The notes under the pieces are model-generated. The model saw nothing but the letters and a program-made list of their open reading frames with translations, searched no databases and had not been told where the DNA came from. Below, in pieces: positions 12,557 to 23,974 of a stretch of DNA of 64,000 nt (positions are counted from its first letter, which is position 1; each line of letters opens with the position of its first letter). A program made the translations under genes and the position numbers. Source of the stretch: Aplidium turbinatum (lineage: Eukaryota > Chordata > Ascidiacea > Aplousobranchia > Polyclinidae); NCBI GenBank assembly GCA_918807975.1, contig OU964920.1, forward strand, positions 2,678,501-2,742,500. Direction: 5' to 3'.

Positions 12557-15500
12557 TCAACACATTAATTGACACAATAAATATATCCAAGTAAGACACA
12601 TCAAAGAAGCATTAATTGAGTTCTTTGTTGCTGCTGCTGTCGGAGTTGTTTCTTCAATTTGCTTTGTCATTGTTATTGGGTTGTCGTCACTGGATGGTGT
12701 GGATTCAAATCTTGATTCAATGGTTGATTCCATTCTGTACGAGCTTGGTTCAACTTTGTAGTTGCACAAATTTCCTGAACAGCATTCCTGTCTGCATGAA
12801 CTAACAAAATACATTAATGTGAAACGGGTTTTCAAAATTTGTAATAGGCAGTAGGCCTAGTGTTGATAAGGGGTGCAAAGGGTACTTTTAGATCCTGGCC
12901 TGGGATAATTTTACGACCCCGGAACCTTTTTAAGGGGTTTGGGAACACGAAGAAGCCACAGGGTGTTCTTTGGATACATGTCTTCATTTGGGGCCGAAAG
13001 ATCTCATTGGTACCGACCCAAAATATCCTCTCAAAGGCCCTTTTGATAGGGTATATTTTAATCTTTTAAACAAATATAGTTTCCAGTTCACAAGGCAACT
13101 CCATTAAACATCACAAGATCCTACTTGAAATGAAATATACATACAATTAAAATTTTTATACAGTATAAAATAAGCATTTTAACGGAAGGAAATAATTGCA
13201 AAGTTTTTTCCTTCAGTTATTTAAAAATCCTTCTCCAAATTACAGAAGTGTGACAGATTATTACAGTATTCACAGTTTTATTTATAACTTCTATAGTTTG
13301 TATAACAATGTAAATGTTCAAACCTTATTTCAATTAAGTTGAGGGCCGAAAGCGTTAGACTGTTTTCATTGTAATTGATAAGATTTTAACAAATAAACTT
13401 ACTTTGCCCTAAAGTTCCTTCCCATTACTGGAGAAGGATTAATACTTCCCAAGATGGTAAGTCTATCCACGTTAACTCTTCCCACTTCTTCACAGGAGCC
13501 CTCGCAGTCTTCCGAACTGGCGCAGGCTCTTATAGTTACGTTTTCTGAAAACACAACACACTTTAATATTAAACTTATGTTCAGCAAAGGTTTCGAAAAC
13601 TATACTGTCTTCATCTTCACTGCTACAAATGTTGGACATTGTTGGTTCATAAACGTATGTCCAACACACTTTGTTTGACATAGGCCTATGCTCATTCCTC
13701 TTATTACTCATAATAGTGGTTGTTATAAAGTAAACCAATCTCAATATAGTCATAATAACACAAACAACAACAATCGCTCCGACAATTTGAGCACTCTGCA
13801 AGATGGGTAAAAGTATCCAAATGTGATTCCTGGCGTACCACCAACAGAAAAATCACCACGCTGAATTAGTTATATAGTAATAAGACGTTCACTCTAGTGT
13901 TCGATTTACTGCACTAAAGAGACCTTAAGGTCGAAACAGTGGCATCCTGTCTGCAGTTATTTATATAGTATATACATATATATACAGATAGCACAATAAA
14001 TGGTATTAATACAACAAAAGAGTGCTCAATTCCAAGCGCGATGCTAAGCAGTTTATATACATTTATAACTATAGGCCTACTATTCTGTATATACCACTTT
14101 AACTTCAATGGAATGTTTGCTTTTCTCACCGTAGAACCCAGTGGGCAATTCAACCAAAAGTTCTTGCTGAATGCAAGCAAAGTTGGCATGCGATGGGCAC
14201 TCAACAAAGCGGAAATCACTCACTCCTGATGACAGTTCGTATCCTGTACTACAAGTAAGCGATGCAGATACTCCAACCGATGCAGTGCTACTATATTCCT
14301 TGTCAGTTGCTACTGCTTTGTAAACGTCTGTTGTTTGTGTTGTTTCTGAATTTTTTTCCACAGTGACTGTCTCAGTTTCTAAAAAAGAAACTTCATTTAA
14401 GCAAAGTACAATAAATAATAGTAATACCACAAATAATGCTAAATGGTAAGCGTAATGCTCGTCGTCGTCGTCGTGTGAGCCTCTGGGGCCGAGGGTCTAT
14501 CCTTTTACTACCCCAGATTCAATGCTAAGCAGAGCCACCCCGCAATGCTAAGCAGAGCCAATACACGTAAAAGTTACTTTGAATAGTAGTTCTATTTACT
14601 TTATGGAAAGGGAGTCCCATATTTGATCCTATCATCCGACGATGAGAAGATAAGGTTCTAATTGTACTACGCCATCGGCACTAACGACAGTAGGGTGACC
14701 AGTTCCTTTCTCTCGGCCACCTTTTCTTCAGCAACTATGCCCACCAATTTATTACACCCTGGGTAGAGGTGAGCGGTGTTTTTCAACAACCAGCTTGAGT
14801 CTTGCAGTTTAGCGATATCAGGGAGCGTCTATAACTACCAACCTTGCGGATATGATGCAAGCCTGCTCAACATTTGACCTTTTAGCAAATAGTATAATTT
14901 AGGTAGAAATGCTACTTTTTCAACCAGATACAAACATAGCAGAGAAGCACCACAACAACAAAATTAAGTAAACCTTTTCGGCTACACATATAACCCTTGT
15001 CAAGCATAAAAGAAAAATATTACATAGCATAAGAAGTACTTGAGAAACATAATTATAGTATAATGAAAATATGGTCTGATCTAAACAACTGAAAAACTGT
15101 TCATCTTGCTCCCGTGAAATGAAAACCATACCACGCAGCACAACTGGGAGAGTATTTGAAAGCCGAAAAAATTGGTAGTCCAAAGAGGAAATGTTCAAGC
15201 ATATTACGCAAGATGGACAGAAGCAGAACACTAGACAATTGCACAAATAAAGCATAGTGCGTGAAACGCAACACGATATAAATCAATTAAACACGGTTAA
15301 GAGAAAGTAATAGAGATTTCATCGAATAATTTTCAAAAAAGTTGGACTGTCAGTGTTGGTAAACACCAATTGCTTTTGGTAGATATGCATTGCTCACAAT
15401 CACTCGCAAAGAATTTTGTGAATTCGTAAATAACAGTTTAAACCAGGCTGATAAAATTAATTAACTATTAAGTAAGTTGATCTCAATACTTGTTGCCTCT

Positions 15501-18500
15501 TAAAGCAAATGTTGTCCCATAGTTAAATACTCAGCTTCGGGGAATAAAAAAACAAAGTTTTCATCAGACCAGGCCTTTGACACTATAACCAGAGTAGGGT
15601 GGCCAGTTCCTTTCTCTCTGCCGCCTTTCCTTCGGCAACTGCGCCCAACCACTTTATTACTCCCGAGATAGAGGTGAGCAGTGTTTATCAACAACCAGCT
15701 TAAGTCGGGTGTCGAACCAGGCTTGCGTTATTGGAAAGTCAATGCCTTATCCGCTGCGTCCTCTCACAGCTAATCGCATATATATGGCGAAACTAAAGCC
15801 ACATTATTATTCATAATACATACCAGTTTGCATTGTGGTTATTGAAGCCCTTGATGATGGTTCAATTCCCGGTGTAGATGGTCGACTTTCTTCTGTTGAC
15901 GCCCGAATTTGTGCAATAGTGCCATTGTTACAATTGTCGGTGTCACAGCATACTCTGTCGCATGTCCTAAGCAGGTATATAATTAGATTAGGGAGGGTCG
16001 AAATCTAATATCTAAGTAACGACAACAATTTTAAAGTGCTTGGTGTTGAAAATCAGCTTCATCCAGGCAATAAAGGGTTAAGACACGTATGAGTTAAAAT
16101 TGACTCTCTGCGGAGGCGATTTTAGGATCAAAACTTTCAGATTTAACGCTCTTTTATGTGACAGCAGTAACCACAATTGCTGCGCTTGTTCAGAGAACTT
16201 TTATTTCTATGATTTAAGTTTATTTTTGGCTAGGAAGTATCGTGAGTTCGTAAACTTTGGCTGAAATATGCTTGATAAGCAATTGTCTAGCCCTCCGGAA
16301 ATTAAACACTGGCTAATATACAGTAGTTAGATTGTAATTAACAAGAAAGCTTAGCAAAAAACGAGTTGCTCAATATAGTACTGTAGTATTATAGTGCATA
16401 GATCGTGTGAAAAATTTTATAAATAAACACGTTTTCGATAATTCATTCACTAAAATACTGCAAAAGCAATAAATGTTTAAATAACAAAAAATTTTCAATC
16501 AGATACTCCGTCTGAATGTGATTTAACAATTGAATACGTGAATTCAAAAAAGACCCTAACCCGTTTTTTTTCAAGTTTTCTATTTGGATTTTTGCCGATT
16601 CCTTTCCGTTTCCGTCAGCAAAAAAACTCAGAGAAGCCAAACTGTGGCAGCAGTTTTCCATGTGGATAACCGGGAAGCGGTTTGTGATTTGAATGTCCTG
16701 AACAACAGAAAATGACTGCCCTTCTTCCTCAAACCAAAATACCTCGGGGTGACATTAGAGTTAGACAGATCGCTCAAGTGCCGCCATCATTTGATTCACT
16801 GCGCAAGAAACCCATTGCTGCGCTGCTCAAACGCTTGGCAGGCTGTGCACGACACTGTTATCAACAGCGCTCTGCGCACAGTGACCAGGTGCCTGCGTCC
16901 CACACCATTGGACAATCTTCCCATTCTTGCTGGCATCCGGCTGAGCTTCGTCGTACAAAAGCGACCCTATTTCGCGGTCAACGGATATTAGAACACAACT
17001 ATCTACTCCATTCCAAGATCTCTGCTACCCCAAGAGAGCACTCCGTCGACTGAAATCAAGACACCCATTCGTTCCAGCCGCTCAACTTCTAATCAATAAA
17101 GCTGATCGACAAAATATTTCTGTGACGACTTGGGCGGACCATGAATGTAACTTTCAATGAAAGTCAAGTAGCCTACCACCAGACTCCATTCGATCATCCC
17201 CGATGCCGACACCCGTCCCGCCGACTTGACACTACAAAGACAGGCATGGGTGTGCCTCAACCGTCTTTTTATGGGCGTCTGGTTTTTCCCCTCAACCAAG
17301 CACCAATGGGGAATAGCTTTTTCGTATACTTGTGAATGTGGTGCTGAGTAACAGACCGCAGACCAAATCATCAACGATTGCACTATCTTCAAGCCACCCA
17401 ATCTAAATGATGAAACCAAGAACTGGTTGCTCTCCAATAGCCTACCAGCTCAGTTCAGGAACATCGTCAATCGGGTGGTAAAAGGATAGACACTGGGGTC
17501 CAGAGGTTCCATCGACGACGACCAGCAAGAAAACATTTCAGAATATTCTTGTAAATTTGTTTAAAATAGCAAATACTGATAATACAGTTTTGACGTTTAA
17601 ACCAGTTATGTAGCAAATTCATTTATCAAGAACAACAGAAAAAAAGATTTGCATCAGGCATCATGCTTGTTTTAACAGCAGCAAATTAAACAATTTTAAC
17701 CAATATAACATCCCACTCTGCCTTGCACTAATAGATTATAAAAAAGCGTTTGACTCTGTTGAAACATCAGCTGTCATCTCAACACTGGAAAAACAGGGAA
17801 TTGATCAGTCATACACTCAGCTTCTCAAAAACATTTACGCAAAAAATACATCTATAATTCGGCTGCACAAAAACTCTGAACCATTCCAGATTCAAAAAGG
17901 GGTACGTCAAGGTGACACAATATCTCCAAAACTTTTTACAGCAGAAATCAAACTTTTTACAGAAATCAAACGAAATTACGAGATATATTAAACACAATCA
18001 AGAAACTAAAATGGTCCTGGGCAGGTCATATAGCAAGATATCAGGACAATAGATGGACTAAAAAATTAACAACATGGACACCACGAGAAACCAAAAGAAA
18101 GAAAGGAAAACCAAAAGTGAGATGGAGGGACGACATTGACAAACAATGCAATACAACCAATTGGTACCAACTAGCACATAATCATGTAAATTGGCATGAA
18201 AAGGGGAAGGCTTACGCTCTGCAGTGTGCTCTCACAGGCTGAAAATGATGATGATGATGAAATTAAGCAATTAGCTGTGGCATAAAACGTTAGCTCAGTG
18301 GTAAAGCACGTGACTCAAGATCAAGCAACGCTGTAACGACTCTCGTGGTGTGGGCTTGAGCAACTCATTTTAGAACTTTTCTCCATTCAATGGCACCTAT
18401 AATGCATGGAATAATTTCCCAGCAATAACATTTCAGCAATCGAAAACTTCACTCTGTCAATCTCTGTAACCGGCCCGGCGTCAGTGGTTCAAAGTCTCTA

Positions 18501-21500
18501 CAAGTATGCGAAACAGCAAGGAATAACCTATCAAAGACTTTGTCAGTCTGAGAATAAAAGTTTAAAACTAAACAGTAGCAAAGTAGATTTTCTTCTGACT
18601 GTTGTGCTTACAATTTTTGAATTTTTGAAAATCAAACAATTAATAAATCAACATCTGTGATCGAATAATGTCCTTACCGAAACACAAAACGATTTATTCC
18701 ATCGGCGTCCGGGTCTGAATTGAGTGTGGTACTCAAAACGTTTCGACAAGGTCCAACGCAAGCGTCTGAGCCCACACATGCTCCCCCACTGAAGTCGACT
18801 AAAAAAAAAAAATTGTGTAAATCTTCAGCTTGTGACATGCAGAAATTTGCAGTAGCGCGCTATCTTAATGGTTCACTCTGTGCGTTCATGGCAGGTTAAT
18901 AGTTTACCATGACATGTCAAAAGTAGCATACGCAGGATTTTGTACTGTACACGACTGACTCGTGTGAAAATAACTTCGTTTGTATTACAAGACATGCAAT
19001 TTCATTTTCTTGATCTATCTTACATATTTAGAACTGGTTTTAACAGTCGAACGTTTTCAAATCCACAAAGGATCCAAACTGATATATATAAATTCAAAGA
19101 AAATGAAAGGGTGTACCAGCAAACATCTATAGCAGCGGTTCTTAAACTGGGGGGCGCGCCTCCCTTGGGGGGCGCGAAAGGTTCACAAGGGGGGCGCGAG
19201 CGTTGTCAAACTATGTGACTAAACGCATGTGACTAAACGTCGCGTAATGAAATTTTGGGGTCGTAATGAAATAGTTTAATTTAGTCTAGTGCCGGTAGGT
19301 TGTAGTCTTGCCATGATGTCAATTGAGCGCAACCGTCGGTGTGAAATGTCGAACGATAAAATATAACCAATCGTAACAATTGATGCATTGTTACGCTATC
19401 ATTGCTGTAACGTGCTGACCAGAAGTAACCTTACCGCTCGCAGTATGATTTCAAAGTAGCCTAGCAACTAATTTCTGAAGAAATCTAGACTAAGTTTGAA
19501 GTAGTTACTGTACAAGATTAATTGAGTATGGATCAGTGGTTAGGTTCCGTAGATTCATGTAGTAACAATGTTAATTAATTTGTAATAAAAGTTTATCTAC
19601 GGAAAAACCTGAAAGCCTCCAAATTAAAAAGGGATATTAACGTGGATGTCCCCATAATGGGGTCGCATAGAAATATATTTTTCGAAATGGGGTCGCAGAA
19701 CAAAAAATTTGAGAAGTCCTGGTATAAGGTAACGGTAGCCTGTCATCGAAGTAGCCTATAATTAATTTTTTGTTTTTGTTAATTTTAGCATTGATTTAAA
19801 TATTAAATTTTAGTAAGTACTCGAAATATATTGACATAAAAATGAGAGGAAAAAAGGAGAAAATATGATGAACAGTATCTGAAGTATGGCTTTATAGATG
19901 CCACAGCGAATGGTGAAGTCGTACCACAATGTGTGATGTGTTTTGAAAATTTGAGCAACATGCATTGTAACCAAGTGGTTTGAAGCGTCATCTTGAGACA
20001 AAACACCCTGGTCATAAAGATAAACCTTTGGCTTTTTTTCAAAGCAAGAAAGACTCATTTAAAAAAATGAAAACTGCGACTAGCGAGTCTTTCGCAAATC
20101 GTCATCTGCGGAAGTGGCGGTACGCACACTTCTTCCGTTTTTGTCCACTTATCTGTGCGAAAGTGGCCTTTCTACACTTTTGAACATAAAAACAAAACAT
20201 CGACACAAACTTATTGATTGTGAAGCCGATCTGAGGTGTGCATTATCAGCTACAAAGCCTCGAATTAAACTTTTGGTTTCCGAAAAACAATTACATCCCT
20301 CACATTGATGAAAGCTAAATATAAATTCCTGCAGTCATTACACTTTAATGTTTGCTAATTTTGTAGTTTGGTGGGGCGCAAGTTTGAATGGCACGTCAAA
20401 GGGGGGCGCGGCTCAAAAAGTTTAAGAACCCCTGATCTATAGGATTGGCCCATGATACAAGAGAAGGATCCCCAGAGGATACAAACTGATATGAATGAAT
20501 CAACAAGTGAATAAAAAAATAACAGTTAACCTCTCAAGTACATGTAGCTCCACACAGAGTGAAATTTACATGCCTTTTGACTCTTTTTTATTTCTTTAAA
20601 AGTATTATTGACTCAAAAAGAATGTCTAAAAAGACATTACGAAAAGTAACTACGGACAAAGGCCAGTGTTTCGATCAAGTGATGATCGAAACACTGGCCT
20701 TTGTCCAAGTTTCGATCAAGTGATGATCGAAACACTGGCCTTTGTCCGTAGTTACTTTTCGTAATGTCTTTTTAGACATTCTTTTTGAGTCAATAATACT
20801 TTTAAAGAAATAAAAAAGAGTCAAAAGGCATGTAAATTTCACTCTGTGTGGAGCTACATGTACTTGAGAGGTTAACTGTTATTTTTTTATTCACTTGTTG
20901 ATATATATAAGTTCGACAAGTGAAAACAAAAGAATCAACAACCTTTCAACTAGATGTAACTTCACACAAAATGAAAGTTACATGACTTTAAAACTATGTT
21001 TTATGATTTGAAATGCTATAAACAGACATAAATCTGCAACAACGCTACATTTAACATGATAAAAACATAAAACAATAAGCTAACGTTTTCGGCTAGTCAT
21101 AGCCTATAGCTCTTTTCAAGCCTATAAGAAAAATATTTTTTTAAAGAAATACTAAAGTATCATACAGTATCACAGCAAAAATCAAGTCAAATCTAAAAAT
21201 TTGGGAAAATTAACTAACTCACACAAAATAATAATTGAAAGATTACGCAGCACAAATGATTTGAAATGTGCTTGAGAGGTTGTTAATCTTTTTTTCTTTT
21301 GTTGAACGTTTATACTTTAAATCAATTTGTATTTTTGTTGATTCTTTTCTTGCTTCATAGGCCAAATCGACAGATGTTTGTAGGTATAAAACCTTCATTT
21401 ATAACGATTTTCAGATCCATCAAACCTTCACCCAATTCAAAAAACCCAAAGTCCCAATTCAATATAACCCAAAGTTTTAATATTGTTTGACCAAACTACA

Positions 21501-22514
21501 ATATGATAATCTGAGTAGGTAAAATTTGCATGAAGGATACAGTTAATCAAAAAGAAAACGAAGCAGAAATCAAAACGTTGGCTAGATAACAGTCACGGAT
21601 GAAGTGGATTCAATCCAACAAAACTAAATGAACTTCCACAAGATCGAAACTTATAGAAGCATACGGTCACGTTAATTTGCAGTTTGCTACAAGGGAAACC
21701 TCAAATAGGAAGAATTTTAATCGAAAAAGACTTTATATCTGAATTTGGTCACATGTAGACGTGTTTTCATGAAACTATTTATTAAAAATCTCTAAAATAG
21801 ACATTTTCTAGTCACGAGAGACGATTTTCGACATCTCGTTGTCTGATGTCCGCTCTTTGCCCCAAAATATACCAAACTAAATTATACAAATAATATCATG
21901 CATACTTTAAATTTAGAAGTTTTTGGAAAACATCACTAACAAAGCTTGGTTAGTTTTGAATTTTTATCCTCCGACTGTAAAAGCTTCTTTTAGAGCTTAA
22001 TCCTGGAAGTTTTGCATACTTGAGAGGCTTTGAACCACTGAGTCAGGCCCGATTACTGGGATTTGCAAAGTGAAGTTTCCGGTTGTTGAAACGTTGTTGT
22101 CTGTAAATGATTCTATCCACCAGGTGCCGTTGAATGGAGAGCTACCCTTGAAATGTGTTGCTTAAGCGCACACCCCGAGAATCGAACCAGTGCCACTTGA
22201 CCTTGAAGCTTCTTCCTTCGTGAACTCGCGCGCTCAATCAACTGAGTTTCCAAGTTTCTCAATCTTTTTCTCTTCGTATTAAATCTAAATGATGTGTTAA
22301 AGCGAAACAGATTAAACTTACGAATAACTCCAAACGCAATTGCTTCCCCTTCGCCTCTGAAACACCTTTCACCATCTCCGCATTGTATTGACTCCCAAAG
22401 ACTCCGAGGAGGAAAGTCGCCTATCTTCGTTTCATATCCACTTCTGCACTGCAAGGCTGTTGTAAGTGACAGCAGCACACTGCCTATTAAGGTACATACC
22501 GCTATATACTTCAT
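12557..22514 (-). CDS. Two-domain Ly6/uPAR-type GPI-anchored protein
   Basis: Six exons in coding order: 22514-22322, 18798-18678, 15966-15824, 14378-14130, 13544-13403, 12800-12557. They total 1,092 nt, 363 residues, and phases 1-2-1-1-2 are consistent. The start ATG at 22514 begins a signal peptide (MKYIAVCTLIGSVLLSLTTA); an upstream in-frame ATG at 22586 is less suitable. Domain 1 has ten cysteines and ends VCCDTDNCNN. A Ser/Thr-rich linker follows (about residues 120-175). Domain 2 also has ten cysteines and ends ECCSGNLCN. A second Ser/Thr-rich stalk and a hydrophobic C-terminus (LMCLTWIYLLCQLMC) with no basic tail look like a GPI signal. The arrangement is uPAR-like, but ligand and role are unknown. 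Large introns carry LINE, SINE and hAT insertions. Confidence 0.87.
13490..13795 (-). CDS. Possible alternative transmembrane/cytoplasmic exon of the Ly6 gene
   Basis: Between exons 4 and 5 of the two-domain Ly6 gene lies an open stretch preceded by a good acceptor (CATCTTGCAG). It begins SAQIVGAIVVVCVIMTILRL, a convincing transmembrane helix, followed by a polar tail with SNKRNEHRP and an acidic ICSSEDEDSIVFETF segment. It stays open into exon 5 in another frame and stops at 13490. Its phase is 0 or 2, whereas the main donor of exon 4 is phase 1. A second possible donor in exon 4 read-through (GTG|GTATAT, about 14085) would give phase 0. It may therefore be a transmembrane isoform, or chance. 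No transcript evidence. Confidence 0.3.
   Translation of the reverse strand, partial: SAQIVGAIVVVCVIMTILRLVYFITTTIMSNKRNEHRPMSNKVCWTYVYEPTMSNICSSEDEDSIVFETFAEHKFNIKVCCVFRKRNYKSLRQFGRLRGLL
14456..14520 (-). mobile_element. Short 3' end of the jockey-like LINE
   Basis: On the minus strand the sequence GGTAGTAAAAGGATAGACC, CCAGAGG and a CGACGACGACGA tail matches the 3' end at 17480-17520 of the larger LINE remnant. A typical 5'-truncated insertion of about 65 bp, between exons 3 and 4 of the Ly6 gene. Confidence 0.75.
14641..14820 (-). mobile_element. tRNA-derived SINE, family 1
   Basis: Complement of the family-1 body: AGTAGGGTGACCAGTTCC, CCAATTTATTACACCCTGGG and GAGGTGAGCGGTGTTTTTCA. The head toward 14820-14880 is degraded. 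It lies between exons 3 and 4 of the Ly6 gene. Confidence 0.8.
15570..15775 (-). mobile_element. tRNA-derived SINE, family 1
   Basis: AGAGTAGGGTGGCCAGTTCC, CACTTTATTACTCCCGAG and GAGGTGAGCAGTGTTTATCA, ending with the tRNA-like head (complement of GGTTCGACACCCG at about 15708-15722). Located about 50 bp from exon 3 of the Ly6 gene. Confidence 0.82.
16740..17545 (+). mobile_element. Jockey-like LINE 3' remnant
   Basis: In shifting frames it reads like the C-terminus of jockey/CR1-type ORF2: LRPTPLDNLPILAGIR, ELRRTKATL, EHNYLLHSKI, SRHPFVPAAQLLINKADR, IPDADTRPA, GIAFSYTCECGAE and ADQIINDCTIFKPPN. It ends with ACTGGGGTCCAGAGG and a CGACGACGA tail. The frame changes several times, so it is a dead copy. 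It lies in an intron of the Ly6 gene, antisense to it, just upstream of the RTE piece. Confidence 0.83.
17690..18262 (+). mobile_element. RTE-type LINE remnant (reverse transcriptase piece plus 3' end)
   Basis: The first part encodes a reverse transcriptase piece: LALIDYKKAFDSVE (motif A), then KGVRQGDTISPKLF (motif B). The sequence then jumps to the C-terminal part of the same polyprotein, KKLKWSWAGHIARYQDNRW and GKPKVRWRDDID, ending NWHEKGKAYALQCALTG. The YADD region and all between are missing. The end is a GAT/ATG repeat, as typical for RTE elements. It lies in intron 2 of the two-domain Ly6 gene, antisense to it. Inactive. Confidence 0.88.
18285..18570 (+). mobile_element. tRNA-derived SINE, family 2
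   Basis: Head CGTTAGCTCAGTGGTAAAGC, body TTCTCCATTCAATGGCACC, CAATCTCTGTAACCGGCCC, AGTCTCTACAAGTATGCG. It is directly downstream of the RTE LINE tail at 18262 and 100 bp from Ly6 exon 2. Confidence 0.85.
19133..20434 (+). mobile_element. hAT (Charlie/ZBED-like) deletion derivative, 1.3 kb
   Basis: The ends are inverted: CAGCGGTTCTTAAACTGGGG at the left, and AGTTTAAGAACCCCTG closing the right end. They are flanked by an exact 8-bp duplication ATCTATAG (19125-19132 and 20435-20442). The centre keeps two ends of a transposase: a BED zinc finger (CVMCFENLSN, then LKRHLETKHPGHKDKP at about 19985) and, directly after, the C-terminal NIKTKHRHKLIDCEADLR near 20190, so most of the catalytic domain is deleted. 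GC-rich GGGGGGCGCG blocks near both ends are typical of this group. It is inserted inside a foldback repeat. Confidence 0.93.
20455..20912. repeat. 404-bp near-perfect palindrome (foldback element)
   Basis: The arms run from 20499 to about 20680 and from about 20720 to 20902 and are near-identical reverse complements. The middle contains a 41-bp direct duplication of GATGATCGAAACACTGGCC sequence. The left flank (GGCCCATGATACAAGAGAAG) matches the copy at 59020-59045. A shorter relative is at about 58965-59290. No coding capacity. The hAT element at 19133-20434 landed in its left shoulder. Confidence 0.93.
21035..21265. repeat. Interspersed repeat, copies also at 42300-42525 and 14930-15240
   Basis: Landmarks: TAACGTTTTCGGCTAGTCAT, CTCTTTTCAAGCCTATAAGA, CATACAGTATCACAGCAAAA and GTCAAATCTAAA. 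The copy at 42300-42525 is closest; that at 14930-15240 is more diverged. No coding potential; probably a small non-autonomous element. Confidence 0.7.
21990..22215 (-). mobile_element. tRNA-derived SINE, family 2
   Basis: Complement of the family body: TACTTGAGAGGCTTTGAACC, CAAAGTGAAGTTTCCGG, CAGGTGCCGTTGAATGGAG and the head with CGAGAATCGAACCAGTG. It lies in intron 1 of the Ly6 gene, 100 bp from the first exon's donor. Confidence 0.82.
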
Positions 22515-23274
22515 TACTTTGCTGGTGAATCTTTTCACACTGTATAGTAAATCTAACAAAGTAACAATGACATGGTTATGTAACAAAGTAAGAATAGTAA
22601 GAGGGAGGTTTACTTATGGTTACGGTACTTACCAAGGTGTTTCAGAGATTGTGCTTTCAGGAATGTGTATCCATGGCCACCTAAAGATGGCCATGGTGTA
22701 TCATATTTACGATGTAAACAGAATATTATCTCAACTTGTTCTCATTACTTTACCCAAGAAACAACACAATCAATATCACATTAAAATCAGTCTTTGGTGC
22801 GGCCCAAAATGGAAGCAAACTCAGACCTATCAGCACGAGAGATACACTACCTTCATGTTCACTGATCTGATAAAGACGTAATTGATCTATAAGAGTTAGT
22901 CCGTCCACAAAACAGAAAATGCATGTGCTTTCTAAAAGCCGTGTTTGGAATCCTTGCAGTCTGAGCAAATGCGGTGCTGATGCGCATAAGGCCGAAGCAG
23001 TTGTCCATAGCAGTTGAGTTTTAGCAAAGTCAGCAGTTTTGCCGTCTCAAACTATACAATGTTCCTGGTTGAAAACTAATGTACACTAAGGCAAGGAATG
23101 CAGTCTTTACGTCTACATTCAACGATATCGTTTTTGTTTTTTTGCCAAGCTACAGCGACGTGCTTTGGATGAGTGTTGAACCACTGTCCTTTTGAAGGTC
23201 TTTCTGACTCTCCAATGAAAAGGCCACGCAACGAACCAACAGTTTTTCTTCTTTGTATAAACGTTCATCTTCTT

Positions 23275-23530
23275 CGCCGCTCAAAGAGTCAAGGGGCTCT
23301 GCTTTTCACAACTCTTAAAGAAGTGATGGCGACTCGGCCTGGATGTTTGGGCAGGTGTCGAGCAGCCACTGAACTGATTCGTCATCCAGTTCACGCAGAC
23401 CACGCAGACCATTTGGCGCACGGTAGATGGCGCAGTTACAGATGGCGTGGTCTGCGATTCATTTCTTCTTGCCACACTCACAGATCTCAGACAGAGACAT
23501 CTCTCATTTGTTCTGTGAACGATCAACGGA
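23275..23530 (-). mobile_element. LINE 3' fragment, related C-terminal region
   Basis: On the minus strand it reads SEICECGKKK, IADHAICNCAIYRAPNGLRG and LDDESVQWLLDTCPNIQ, matching the zinc-finger-like ECGxxxQTxDHxxxxC tail of jockey-like ORF2. It ends in GCGGCGAAGAAGATG-type sequence. One in-frame stop follows CGKKK. It is upstream of the Ly6 gene and inactive. Confidence 0.75.
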
Positions 23531-23974
23531 GTTTATTTCGTAAAACACTATGTTTCACTCGTCAGCATTTCAGCCAATATCGGAAGTCTTCTCTACAAGC
23601 AAGCCATTGCCAGCCAGTAATAATCGCAACACAAGCGTTGCTGTTCTATATGAATAGACAGTTTTTATTTCTCTGCAGTGGAGTGTAGCAAAAATTGACA
23701 GTGATAAACACGTGTTTCTCCCATGAAGCTGGGCTCCTCAGTATCGCACCACTAATTTATGCCACAGAATTTCCAACCGCTGATTTTTTCAGTCAATTGC
23801 GATTTAAAAGCACATGTTTTTAGAAAAGTCTTGATGGCTATAGTATGGAGGCTACACCGGTATGGTTAGCGAAACGCAATGTTCGCTGTTTTATAGTGAG
23901 TAGTCAGGTAGTGCTGACGCCAGGAAGATCGCTTCTTCTCAACACGAGATAGTTTTTTCACAAATATAAAGTGT

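Noticed and set aside
16712-17437. Open frames of about 110 codons on both strands
   Set aside because: They are shadows of a jockey-like LINE remnant whose true frame is broken.
22294-22881. 195-codon plus-strand open frame
   Set aside because: It is antisense to Ly6 exon 1, has no recognisable domain and no better explanation than chance opposite a real exon.
23173-23688. 171-codon plus-strand open frame
   Set aside because: It lies opposite a minus-strand LINE fragment; the protein similarity is on the other strand.
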